The notes below the pieces were generated by a model. That model saw only the letters and a program-made list of their open reading frames with translations, searched no databases and had not been told where the DNA came from. Of a DNA stretch of 64,000 nucleotides, positions 27,021 through 35,476 are shown in pieces. The stretch comes from Corynebacterium marambiense (GTDB taxonomy: Bacteria; Actinomycetota; Actinomycetes; Mycobacteriales; Mycobacteriaceae): assembly GCF_016342275.1 (NCBI RefSeq), contig NZ_JAEIOT010000005.1, positions 487,417-551,416 on the forward strand. Reading direction: 5' to 3'. The number at the start of each line of letters is the position of its first letter. The first letter of the stretch is position 1. The translations under genes and the position numbers were made by a program.

Positions 27021-28489
27021 TCGCGGTAGTCGACCACTCCGACGACCTCAAGACCGTCGTCATCGGAAGGATCGTAGCCGGGCCCTGCTGCGGGTCTCGG
27101 ATCGGTGCGCGCGATCCGGTCCCCGCGGTAGGTGCGTTCCCCACCACCCAGTCCGAGGAGCTCATCGAGATCGGTGCGCATCAACAGGACATTGTAGTTG
27201 CTCCACGTTGTCGCGACGAAGTACAGGTCGCGTCCGGTGTCACCCGGGAGGATGAAACCACCGTAGAGATCGCCTACGGTACCGGTGTCGACCACCATGC
27301 GTTCCGTGCCCCACGGACCGGTGAGATTCTCAGCCGTCCGGAGCACCATGCCGTTACTGGTGGTGTAGAGCGCGATGAACCTGCCGAGATGCTCGTTCCA
27401 CGCGACGGAAAGCTCCGACACCGGGCGGTCGAGGACCGCGACCGCTTCCTTGAGGCTGTACCACTCGGGATCACCGTCGGTACCCGGCTTGCGGTCGCCG
27501 GGGGAGAACCAGCCCTCGCCGTCGAAGAAGGTGAAGGACTTCTCATCGGGGAAATCGGCCACCGGCACCCGACCGAGCACCGCTGCGCCGTCCCGACCCG
27601 ATGGTGTACTGAACCTGTAGATGAAGCCGTCGTGCTCGATGAACGAGGACATCTGCAGTTGCTCTCCACCGTCCCTATACCGGGGAAGATTCTGGACCCG
27701 GGTCAACGATGAAGAGCGCTTGTTCGTGCGGATCGAATCTCTCTCGAGGGTCCAGGTCACACCGTCGGGGGAACTGACCGTGGCCGCGTAGTTCGTCTCC
27801 CATTCCCCGGGAGCACCCCAGGAACGGACCGACATGTAGTCCACGTAGTGGATACCGTTGACGGTGATCGCCGCGGTCGGGATGGTCGTATGCTCGTACC
27901 CCGGATCCTTGAGGGAAGGGATGAACTCGATGGCGCGGCCCCTGTCCGACCAGCCGCGGCGGGTCAGGGCTTCGGTGATCTCCAGACCGTCGGAGTAGTC
28001 GAGATCCCCCGTGCGGACGATCGTGTTGCTGCGCCAGTTGTCCGACGAACTGTCGCAGGCCATCGTGTCGCCGAATACCAGGATGAGCCGCCCGTCGGCG
28101 TCCTGCATCGCGACCCCGAGATCGGTACCTGCGATACCGAAGGCGTGATCCGTTCGCTTCGGCGCTCCGGGGCCGGTCACCAGGTGCAGTGCCTCGGTGT
28201 GCCCCTTGATGATCGGCAACTGACCGGGGCGTCCCTTCATCCACGGTGGTTTATCCCCGGTGTCCTCCGTGGGGGCGGTTGCCGTGGTTCCCGATGATCC
28301 GAAACCGATCGAGCCGAGGAGGCCCCCGGTTCGCTCGGGCAACGGTTGTTGCCGGTGATTGTTCACGCACGGGCCGCCCGCTGCATCGGCCTGCGGGGCG
28401 GTGACGAGCAGGAATGGGCCGCCTACCGTGACGATGGCCAGTGAGGCGAAGTATCGGCGGCGACGTCGGTTGGCTGGTGCTTCACTCAT
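27014..28489 (-). CDS. Secreted DUF4185 protein (GH183 endo-D-arabinanase-like)
   Basis: This 491-aa protein has a twin-Arg-like signal peptide (NRRRRRYFASLAIVTVGGPFLLV..APQADAAG) with cleavage probably after residue 36. The DUF4185 propeller follows: LVTGPGAPKRTDHAFGIAGTDLGVAMQDADGRLILVFGDT, and IVRTGDLDYSDGLEITEA. DUF4185 members include mycobacterial endo-D-arabinanases (GH183) that cut cell-wall arabinan, so a role in arabinogalactan turnover is plausible. Catalytic acidic residues cannot be assigned here. TACCGT lies 6 nt before the ATG. Confidence 0.82.
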   Translation of the reverse strand: MSEAPANRRRRRYFASLAIVTVGGPFLLVTAPQADAAGGPCVNNHRQQPLPERTGGLLGSIGFGSSGTTATAPTEDTGDKPPWMKGRPGQLPIIKGHTEALHLVTGPGAPKRTDHAFGIAGTDLGVAMQDADGRLILVFGDTMACDSSSDNWRSNTIVRTGDLDYSDGLEITEALTRRGWSDRGRAIEFIPSLKDPGYEHTTIPTAAITVNGIHYVDYMSVRSWGAPGEWETNYAATVSSPDGVTWTLERDSIRTNKRSSSLTRVQNLPRYRDGGEQLQMSSFIEHDGFIYRFSTPSGRDGAAVLGRVPVADFPDEKSFTFFDGEGWFSPGDRKPGTDGDPEWYSLKEAVAVLDRPVSELSVAWNEHLGRFIALYTTSNGMVLRTAENLTGPWGTERMVVDTGTVGDLYGGFILPGDTGRDLYFVATTWSNYNVLLMRTDLDELLGLGGGERTYRGDRIARTDPRPAAGPGYDPSDDDGLEVVGVVDYRDQ

Positions 28490-28593
28490 GCTTACACGGT
28501 AGTCGTTGAAAGTACGGTGGGCGAATTACGTCCCCGGGCCAGGTACCTCAGCGGGGAAATCCTGGTGCTGGATAGATGGGTAGACTCGTGGCC

Positions 28594-30699
28594 ATGGCTT
28601 TTGCTGCTGAACAACCCGTACTCTCCCATTCCGAGCACCGGCCTGTCGGTGAGATCGAGCGCACCGCCGCCACCTTCGAGGTGATCTCCGACTACGAACC
28701 CGCGGGCGATCAGCCCGCCGCGATCGCCGCCCTGAAGGACCGTTTGGAGAAGGGGGAGCGGGACGTGGTTCTTCTGGGAGCCACGGGCACCGGTAAATCT
28801 GCGACCGCGGCGTGGCTGATCGAACAGGTGCAGCGCCCGACCCTCGTGATGGCTCCGAACAAGACGCTGGCGGCCCAGCTGGCCAATGAGCTGCGGCACC
28901 TGCTGCCGAACAACGCGGTCGAGTACTTCGTCAGTTACTACGACTACTACCAACCCGAGGCGTATATTGCGCAGACGGACACCTACATCGAGAAGGACTC
29001 GTCCATCAACGAGGACGTCGAGCGTCTCCGCCACTCCGCGACATCGGCGTTGCTGTCCCGCCGTGACGTCGTCGTGGTGAGCTCGGTGTCGTGCATCTAC
29101 GGCCTGGGCACCCCGCAGAGCTACCTCGACCGGTCGGTGGTTCTCACGGTGGGCGATGAGATCGACCGGGACCGGTTCCTGCGGTTGTTGGTGGACATCC
29201 AGTACGCGCGTAACGACGTCGCCTTCACCCGGGGTACCTTCCGGGTGAAGGGGGACACGGTCGACATTATCCCCGCTTACGAGGAGCTCGCCGTGCGGGT
29301 CGAGTTCTTCGGCGATGAAATTGATTCGCTGTACTACATCCACCCGCTGACGGGCGATGTGGTCCGGAACGTGGAGGAACTCCGGATTTTCCCGGCCACG
29401 CACTACGTCGCGGGCCCCGAACGCATGGAAAAGGCGGTTGCCGCGATCAAAGCCGAGCTCGCCGACCGGCTCGCCGATCTGGAGAACCGCGGCAAGCTGT
29501 TGGAGGCGCAGCGGCTGCGGATGCGCACCGAATACGATCTCGAGATGATCGAGCAGGTTGGTTTCTGCTCCGGCATCGAGAACTATTCGAGGCACATAGA
29601 CGGACGTGCTGCGGGATCCGCACCAGCGACCTTGATTGACTATTTCCCGGAGGATTTCCTCACCATCATCGACGAGTCGCATGTCACGGTCCCGCAGATC
29701 GGAGGTATGTTCGAGGGCGATATGTCCCGGAAACGCAACCTGGTCGACTTCGGGTTCCGGCTGCCCAGTGCCTTGGACAATCGGCCTCTGACCTGGGAGG
29801 AGTTCGACGCCCGGAAAGGTCAGTGCGTTTACATGTCCGCCACGCCCGGCGCCTACGAGCTAACGGCTTCTGGCGGTGAGTTCGTCGAGCAGGTGATCCG
29901 CCCGACTGGTCTGGTCGACCCTAAGATCGTCGTAAAACCGACGAAGGGGCAGATCGATGATCTCATCGACGAGGTCAACCAACGCACCGCGAGGCAGGAA
30001 CGTGTGCTCGTGACTACCCTGACCAAACGGATGGCGGAGGATCTCACCGACTACCTCCTGGAACACGGCATCCGGGTCCGGTACCTGCACAGTGACATCG
30101 ACACCCTGCAGCGCGTCGAGCTGCTGCGCCAGCTGAGGTTGGGGGAGTACGACGTTCTTGTGGGCATCAACCTCCTGCGCGAGGGTCTCGATCTGCCCGA
30201 GGTGTCGCTTGTCGCCATTCTCGATGCCGACAAGCAGGGCTTCCTTCGCTCGACGACATCGCTGATTCAGACCATCGGGCGCGCAGCCCGCAACGTCGCG
30301 GGTGAGGTTCACATGTACGCCGACAGCGTCACCGAATCCATGCGGCGTGCCATCGACGAGACGGAACGCCGCCGAGAGAAGCAGATCGCGTACAACGAGG
30401 CACACGGCGTGGATCCGCAGCCGTTACGCAAAAAAATCGCCGACATCCTGGACCAGGTGTACGAGAACGCCGGTGACGACGGGGAGCGGCGTGCTTCGGC
30501 GACCGGAGACGCCGCACTCGTGGACCGGCCCGACGTCTCGTCGATGCCGCGGCAGGAGGTGCAGACTCTCATCGATGATCTGACCGCGCAGATGTCGGAC
30601 GCCGCCCGCGAGCTGAAGTTCGAGCTCGCCGGACGGCTCCGTGATGAGATCGCGGATTTGAAGAAGGAACTCAGGGGCATGAAGGAGGCCGGAATCTGA
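28594..30699 (+). CDS. uvrB: Excinuclease ABC subunit B
   Basis: This 701-aa damage-verification helicase works in nucleotide excision repair. It has Walker A GATGTGKS, the beta-hairpin [21 protein letters not shown], the helicase motifs MSATPGAYE and QTIGRAARN, and a C-terminal UVR domain ([27 protein letters not shown]) for UvrC contact. TAGACT (28581-28586) ends 7 nt before the ATG 28594, so a leaderless transcript is likely; the ATG at 28576 would lie upstream of this promoter. uvrA is also in the window but not adjacent. Confidence 0.97.
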   Translation: MAFAAEQPVLSHSEHRPVGEIERTAATFEVISDYEPAGDQPAAIAALKDRLEKGERDVVLLGATGTGKSATAAWLIEQVQRPTLVMAPNKTLAAQLANELRHLLPNNAVEYFVSYYDYYQPEAYIAQTDTYIEKDSSINEDVERLRHSATSALLSRRDVVVVSSVSCIYGLGTPQSYLDRSVVLTVGDEIDRDRFLRLLVDIQYARNDVAFTRGTFRVKGDTVDIIPAYEELAVRVEFFGDEIDSLYYIHPLTGDVVRNVEELRIFPATHYVAGPERMEKAVAAIKAELADRLADLENRGKLLEAQRLRMRTEYDLEMIEQVGFCSGIENYSRHIDGRAAGSAPATLIDYFPEDFLTIIDESHVTVPQIGGMFEGDMSRKRNLVDFGFRLPSALDNRPLTWEEFDARKGQCVYMSATPGAYELTASGGEFVEQVIRPTGLVDPKIVVKPTKGQIDDLIDEVNQRTARQERVLVTTLTKRMAEDLTDYLLEHGIRVRYLHSDIDTLQRVELLRQLRLGEYDVLVGINLLREGLDLPEVSLVAILDADKQGFLRSTTSLIQTIGRAARNVAGEVHMYADSVTESMRRAIDETERRREKQIAYNEAHGVDPQPLRKKIADILDQVYENAGDDGERRASATGDAALVDRPDVSSMPRQEVQTLIDDLTAQMSDAARELKFELAGRLRDEIADLKKELRGMKEAGI

Positions 30700-30717
30700 C
30701 GGTTCAGGTCAGTGGAT

Positions 30718-30742
30718 GCGGGGCCGCCCACGGGGCCCGCGT
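30718..30742 (+). terminator. Possible terminator after uvrB
   Basis: GCGGGGCC and GGCCCGC form a short GC-rich stem with one bulge about 20 nt after the uvrB stop, followed by GTTCTTG. It is weak. Confidence 0.35.
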
Positions 30743-30751
30743 TCTTGTGCC

Positions 30752-30757
30752 TACAAT
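30752..30757 (+). promoter_or_regulatory. -10 element TACAAT of usp gene
   Basis: Extended -10 like context (TGTGCCTACAAT). Transcription from about 30764 would give a leader of about 90 nt with GGAAGG before the ATG. Confidence 0.5.
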
Positions 30758-30854
30758 GGACTGGAAGAAAGACCTCCGTTTCGGTCGGGCTGCGGCGTGC
30801 CGCGGAACGGTCGACCAGAGTATGACCCACTGCTACCCCACCGGAAGGTTCACC

Positions 30855-31295
30855 ATGAGTGACTACACCAAGATCGTCGTCGGTACCGACGGCTCCAAGT
30901 CGTCGATGCTGGCGGTCGAGCGGGCCGCCGCTATAGCCGCTGCCTTCGACGCCACTCTGATTGTCGGTTGCGCGTACTACGAGTCCGAGGAACAGGCGTC
31001 GAAGACACTGCGCAAGGATTCCGTCACCGTTCTCGGCGACGATCCGGCACAACGAAACCTCGACACTGCCGCGGACGCGGCCCGGAAGATCGGGTGTACG
31101 AAGGTGGAGACCGCCATCAAGCCAGGAACCCCGGTGGAGGCGCTGATGGCCATCGTCAACGAGAATGACGCGGACCTGCTCGTCGTCGGAAACCGCGGGA
31201 TCAACTCACTGACCGGTCGCCTGCTGGGGTCCGTCCCTGCTGACGTCGCCCGTCAGTCCCAGTGCGACGTCATGATCGTGCACACCGTCAACTGA
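30855..31295 (+). CDS. Universal stress protein (UspA family)
   Basis: This 146-aa protein has a single Usp domain: a start strand KIVVGTDGSKSSMLAVERA and the ATP-binding G-2x-G-9x-G(S/T) motif in VVGNRGINSLTGRLLGSVPADVARQSQCDVMIVH, so it probably binds ATP. GGAAGG 8 nt before the ATG supports the start. Its convergent neighbour is helD. In C. glutamicum a Usp gene also follows uvrB. Its function in stress survival is known only generally. Confidence 0.93.
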   Translation: MSDYTKIVVGTDGSKSSMLAVERAAAIAAAFDATLIVGCAYYESEEQASKTLRKDSVTVLGDDPAQRNLDTAADAARKIGCTKVETAIKPGTPVEALMAIVNENDADLLVVGNRGINSLTGRLLGSVPADVARQSQCDVMIVHTVN

Positions 31296-31328
31296 CGGCG
31301 GGGCGGGGAACAACCACCCATCGGGCGG

Positions 31329-33623
31329 TCATTCCATGGCGGCGGGGTCGCTGTCGTGGGGTGGCTGCCCGATCACGGTCAGAGACTGTGTGGCTCGGGT
31401 ATACGCGACATAGAGATCCTGCCACCCCTGGGGTGACTGCTCCACGATGCGGGTCGGATCGACGATGATGACGTGGTCGAATTCGAGTCCCTTGATCCCG
31501 TCCACGGTGACACTGCCCCGAATCTGACCGTCGTCCGGTGCGACGATGACGGTCGTGCGTTCCGGATCTCGTGCGGTGAGTTCCGCGGCGACGTCCCCCG
31601 GTTCGGTGCCCTTCTCAAGGAAACGGACGCCCCACCCTGTGTCCCGGATTGCGGTCGCCGGTGTGTGGTTGGGCGCGATCATCGGGAGCAGGCTGTTTGC
31701 GATGTCCGCGATGTCCCGGGGCGTCCGGTAGTTGACTGTCAACTCATGCCGGTGGAACCGGCTGTGGACGTACGGGGAGAGCGTGTCCGCCCAGGAGTCC
31801 ACACCGGCCGGCGAACCGGTTTGGGCGGTGTCGCCGACGAGGGTCATCCAGCGGGATGGACACCTGCGCATGACCATCCGCCACTCCATTGGGGACAACT
31901 CTTGTGCCTCATCGACGATGACGTGCCCGTAGGCCCACATGTGGTCCATACGGGCACGCTCCGCTGTCGTCCGTGTGTCCCGGATCCGCTGCCGCTCGGC
32001 GAGGGTCTCTGCATCGATCACGTCATGGGCGGAAAGGATCTCCGCTTCGAAGCCGTCATCGAGGTCCGAGGATGCCGAGGAACTGAGGATGTCGAGGGCT
32101 TCCTGGGCGTCCTCGACCTGTTCCCGCCATTTCCTGACGGCGGTTTCACGGGAGGCCTCTGGATCGGGTATCCCGAGCCGTTCCGCGAGTTCGTCGAGAA
32201 GCGCCGCGTCCGACGTCGTCCAGGGGGAACCCGGAGCGCGGAGCAGCGCCCGCCGGGTCTCGTCATCGTATCCCGCTGCCGCGACGGCGATCGCGGACTC
32301 GTCCGTGAGCAACCCCTCCAATACCGCTTCGGGTTCGAGCAGGGGCCAGAAGGTGTCCACGGCGTCGACGACGGACCTCTCATCCTCGAGGTCTTCGTGC
32401 AGCTGGGCTACGTCGCCGCCATCCAGGAGGTTGCTTCCCCCGAGCGGATCCGTGCCGATTCTCTCCGCCAGCTGGTCCGCCAGCTGCGCGATGAGATGAT
32501 CCCGGAACACCGGTTGCGCGAGATTGTGGGGCCGGCGGGACCTACGGGCCCGAGTCCGGGATTTCTTCACCATCGCCGGAGTGAGGGTGAGTTCAATTCC
32601 CTCAACCTTCAGCACGACAGGCGTCTCGGGGAGCGTCTGATGGGCCTTGACCGCCTCGGCGAGGATGACCGTCATCTCCTCCGAACCCTTGATCTCCCGG
32701 GTGAGCAGCGAATCCGTGGCCGTCGGGGTCACCCCCGGGTACAGCTCACCGATGGTGGAGAGCACAACCCCGGTCTCGCCCAATTCGGGAAGGACCCGCG
32801 ATATGTAGTCGAGGAAGGTGCGGTTCGGCCCGATGATGAGGACACCCGTGGCCGCGAGCTGTTCCCGCCAGGTGTAGAGCAGCCACGCCACCCGGTGGAG
32901 CGCAACAGCGGTCTTCCCGGTACCCGGGCCGCCCTCCACGACCATCACGCCGCGGGTCCGATCTCGGATGATCTCGTCCTGCTCCCGCTGGATGGTTTCG
33001 ACGATGTCGACCATATGGCCGGTTCGTGGCGCGGTCAGGACCGGGAGCAGGGCGGATTCACTGCCGACCCCGCTCCGGTCCCCTGTCCCGGGACCGTCCG
33101 TGGGGGAGAGCGAGAGTCGTTCGTCGTCGACGCCGGTGACGGTCCTGCCGCTGGTTCTGATGTGGCGACGGACCGTCACCCCCTCGGGTTGCGCGGTCGT
33201 CGCCAGATAGAACGGGCGTGCCATGGGAGCGCGCCAATCGAGCAACAGGGTGCGATAGCCCTCTTCCCGTGCGTCGAGCCCCATTCTTCCGATGTAGCGG
33301 CGGTCCAGCCCCGGTGCTCCGGGCACCGGATTCTCGGCTTCCGGATCCTCGACATCGATCCGGCCGAACACCAGACCGAGCTGAGCGAGATTCAGCCGAT
33401 CCAGGCGGGCGTTGAGCGCGTGGTACTCGGTCTCGCGTTGAACGAGGGCCTCGGCATCGGGATTCGCCGCGTCGACCCGCTTCATCACCTCCCGCAGCCG
33501 TTCATTGGACTGTGCCACTTCCGCATCGAGCCGGGCGAAGAGCATGTCGGTGTACTCCTGCTCGGCGGCGATCTCCGGCTCCCCGCTGTCTGTCCGGGTT
33601 GGGGAGAAGGGGCGGTTCTGCAC
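31329..33623 (-). CDS. helD: HelD-type UvrD-like helicase (RNA polymerase recycling factor)
   Basis: This 764-aa protein has an N-terminal coiled coil (EIAAEQEYTDMLFARLDAEVAQSNERLREVMKRV) that in HelD enters the RNAP secondary channel. Walker A is GGPGTGKTAVALHR, and the C-terminal motif region includes HVIVDEAQELSPMEWRM and VTVDGIKGLEFDHVIIVDPTR, then YVAYTRATQSL. In mycobacteria, class II HelD releases stalled RNAP and can protect against rifampicin; that role is inferred here. GTG 33623 has AGGAG 8 nt upstream; longer starts give an Arg/Pro-rich leader. Confidence 0.88.
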   Translation of the reverse strand: MQNRPFSPTRTDSGEPEIAAEQEYTDMLFARLDAEVAQSNERLREVMKRVDAANPDAEALVQRETEYHALNARLDRLNLAQLGLVFGRIDVEDPEAENPVPGAPGLDRRYIGRMGLDAREEGYRTLLLDWRAPMARPFYLATTAQPEGVTVRRHIRTSGRTVTGVDDERLSLSPTDGPGTGDRSGVGSESALLPVLTAPRTGHMVDIVETIQREQDEIIRDRTRGVMVVEGGPGTGKTAVALHRVAWLLYTWREQLAATGVLIIGPNRTFLDYISRVLPELGETGVVLSTIGELYPGVTPTATDSLLTREIKGSEEMTVILAEAVKAHQTLPETPVVLKVEGIELTLTPAMVKKSRTRARRSRRPHNLAQPVFRDHLIAQLADQLAERIGTDPLGGSNLLDGGDVAQLHEDLEDERSVVDAVDTFWPLLEPEAVLEGLLTDESAIAVAAAGYDDETRRALLRAPGSPWTTSDAALLDELAERLGIPDPEASRETAVRKWREQVEDAQEALDILSSSASSDLDDGFEAEILSAHDVIDAETLAERQRIRDTRTTAERARMDHMWAYGHVIVDEAQELSPMEWRMVMRRCPSRWMTLVGDTAQTGSPAGVDSWADTLSPYVHSRFHRHELTVNYRTPRDIADIANSLLPMIAPNHTPATAIRDTGWGVRFLEKGTEPGDVAAELTARDPERTTVIVAPDDGQIRGSVTVDGIKGLEFDHVIIVDPTRIVEQSPQGWQDLYVAYTRATQSLTVIGQPPHDSDPAAME

Positions 33624-33771
33624 GATTGCAACTCCTGGAGAGACGCTCGAGATCCCGTTGCGGAGATTCGCTCGGGGCGTTGGATGAACAAGGCCGGTGA
33701 AAGAACGGTAGGGGACAACTCTAGTGACGCGGAGTCGGTGGGTCCATCCCGGTTTCCCAGGAGATGACACG

Positions 33772-33810
33772 CGACGCCCCGCCGACCGTGGTCCGGTGGG
33801 CGGGGCGTCG
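33772..33810 (-). terminator. Terminator after DoxX gene
   Basis: Twelve base pairs (33772-33783 with 33799-33810, CGACGCCCCGCC arm) with a further CCG/CGG inside lie 15 nt beyond the DoxX stop on the minus strand. No clear T-run follows. Confidence 0.6.
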
Positions 33811-33825
33811 GGTACGGGGACCGGA

Positions 33826-34644
33826 TCAGATGTCCAGTTTCTTACCCCACTTCTTCTTCGCTTTCTTTGCGGCCTTGTCAGCCTGCTTCTGGTACTTTGC
33901 GGCGTTCTTGGAGGCGTTCTTCCGAGCTTCGTCGGCACGGTCCTGCGCCTGGCTGGCAAGTTTGACGGCGCGCTTCCTGGCGGTCTGGGCGTTGGACTCA
34001 GCGGCCTTCAGCCAGTCATCCTTGTTGTCCTCGAAGTACTCCTGCGCCGCCTCGAGGTACCCGGAGGCCTTCTCACTGGCGTCGCCGAAGAAGCCCCGCG
34101 TGGACTCGGCGAGTGCGGAAGCCTGCTCGGAGGCGCTCTCCGCGAACTTCTCGGTCTCGGACTTCGTCGGCAGTGCCTTCTGGACCTTCTTGTTGGTCAC
34201 CTTCGCGGCGTGCTTCGTCCGCCAGGCGATCCCGGGCTTGCCCTGGGTATCAGCGGTGGTGATGAACAGGCCACCGAGAAGCGCGATAGAGGTGAGGAAT
34301 CCGGAACGGCGGGCACTCTTCTCCTGGCTGTCGTCCGCGTTCCAGAATGCGTGCCGGGCGAGGATCGTCGGGATGGAGGTGATCGCGAGGATCAGGGCAG
34401 ACAAGCGCGGGAACTTGCCGAGCGCCAGCATGCTACCTGCGCCGACCTTGGTGGCCCCGAGGCCCCGGGCGACGAGCTCCGGATCGGTGGGCACGAACGC
34501 GGCGTACTGTCGCGGCAGAACGGTACGCAGCCGGTCGATGACCGACTCGGTGCCTTCCACGTGTGCCTCGGTGTTGGCGAGGGTGTCGACGCCGTCCGCG
34601 ATGTACACGGAAGCGAGCATCGGTCGGGCGAGCTTGCGGATCAT
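33826..34644 (-). CDS. DoxX-family membrane protein with long basic coiled-coil tail
   Basis: Of 272 aa, the first 140 or so are DoxX-like (MIRKLARPMLASVYIADGVDTL; GLGATKVGAGSMLALGKFPRLSALILAITSIPTILARHAFW; FLTSIALLGGLFITTAD) with about four membrane helices. The remaining 130 are highly charged and Ala/Lys-rich (EYFEDNKDDWLKAAESNAQTARKRAV, then KKAKKKWGKKLDI), predicted helical and probably cytoplasmic. AAGGAG precedes the ATG by 10 nt. DoxX proteins occur with redox systems in mycobacteria, but the function of this tailed form is unknown. Confidence 0.85.
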   Translation of the reverse strand: MIRKLARPMLASVYIADGVDTLANTEAHVEGTESVIDRLRTVLPRQYAAFVPTDPELVARGLGATKVGAGSMLALGKFPRLSALILAITSIPTILARHAFWNADDSQEKSARRSGFLTSIALLGGLFITTADTQGKPGIAWRTKHAAKVTNKKVQKALPTKSETEKFAESASEQASALAESTRGFFGDASEKASGYLEAAQEYFEDNKDDWLKAAESNAQTARKRAVKLASQAQDRADEARKNASKNAAKYQKQADKAAKKAKKKWGKKLDI

Positions 34645-34787
34645 GGGTTACTAGGCTCCTTGGTTGAGTACCGGGTCCGGCACGCCGTGTCCCGGGTCCG
34701 AAAGGACCAGGTAAGTGGGGGCGACGTGCGACTGCTCGACAATCCTACCGGTTTCCCGCAGACAGGTGCACATAAAAGCCCTCGCCT

Positions 34788-35390
34788 TCACCAGCCGCGT
34801 TCGCTCCACTCCTGCAGCTTCGGTCGCTCTTCACCCACCGTCGTGCCCTTGCCGTGCCCCGGATGGATCACGGTGTTGTCTGGGTAGACGTCGAAGACAC
34901 GGGTGGAGACATCGCAGAGGAGCCTCCGAAAGTCGCCGTCGCCGTTCGTCTTTCCGACGCCACCGGGGAAGAGACTGTCGCCGACGAACAGGTGCGTCGT
35001 GTCGTCGATGGTGGCCTCCACGCAGAGCCCACCGGGGGTGTGTCCCCGGAGGACCACGACTGGGAAGGTAATGTCCTCCCACTCGAGTGTTCCCCCATGC
35101 TCGAGCTCGACGTCGACATCGGAGGGCAGCGCCGGGGCGTCGAGTGACGAGGAGTAGTGCGTGGCCCCGGTTCGTTTGAGGACCTCGGGCAGCGCCCGGA
35201 CATGATCCCAGTGACGGTGGGTGGTCACGACTCCGGTGATGGTCGCCCCGTGGTCGGCGGCGAACCCGATCAGCCGGTCGGCGTCATCTGCCGCGTCGAT
35301 GAGCAGAGCTCGGTCGCCGGCGAAGAGAAAGTAACAGTTGTTGTCCATCTCGGACACGGACAGAGAGCGCAGGGTGACTTCGTGGGACAT
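34788..35390 (-). CDS. MBL-fold hydrolase (glyoxalase II-like)
   Basis: This 200-aa metallo-beta-lactamase-fold protein has the metal motif THRHWDH (TxHxHxDH), His in LRGHTPGG, Asp in FVGDSLFPGGVG, and His in VIHPGHGKGT. The C-terminal arm of true glyoxalase II is short, so hydroxyacylglutathione is not implied; mycothiol- or other thioester substrates are possible. TACTCT (35398-35403) ends 7 nt before the ATG 35390, predicting a leaderless mRNA; a longer start would use the promoter as coding sequence. It is divergent from uvrA. Confidence 0.9.
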   Translation of the reverse strand: MSHEVTLRSLSVSEMDNNCYFLFAGDRALLIDAADDADRLIGFAADHGATITGVVTTHRHWDHVRALPEVLKRTGATHYSSSLDAPALPSDVDVELEHGGTLEWEDITFPVVVLRGHTPGGLCVEATIDDTTHLFVGDSLFPGGVGKTNGDGDFRRLLCDVSTRVFDVYPDNTVIHPGHGKGTTVGEERPKLQEWSERGW

Positions 35391-35417
35391 GCTGACCAGA
35401 GTAGCCAATCAATCCAG

Positions 35418-35433
35418 TCGTTGATATGTTCGA
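35418..35433. promoter_or_regulatory. LexA/SOS-box-like sequence upstream of uvrA
   Basis: TCGTTG-ATAT-GTTCGA matches TCGAAC-N4-GTTCGA at 9 of 12 positions, including the complete right half, 43 nt before the uvrA GTG. UvrA is a classic SOS gene, but only one half-site is perfect. Confidence 0.45.
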
Positions 35434-35476
35434 TACTGTTTTCCCTCGACATGTCCAACGGAAGGTACCGAAGCCA

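Noticed and set aside
31473..33767. 764-codon open frame antisense to helD
   Set aside because: Shadow of helD; no recognisable protein, no ribosome site.
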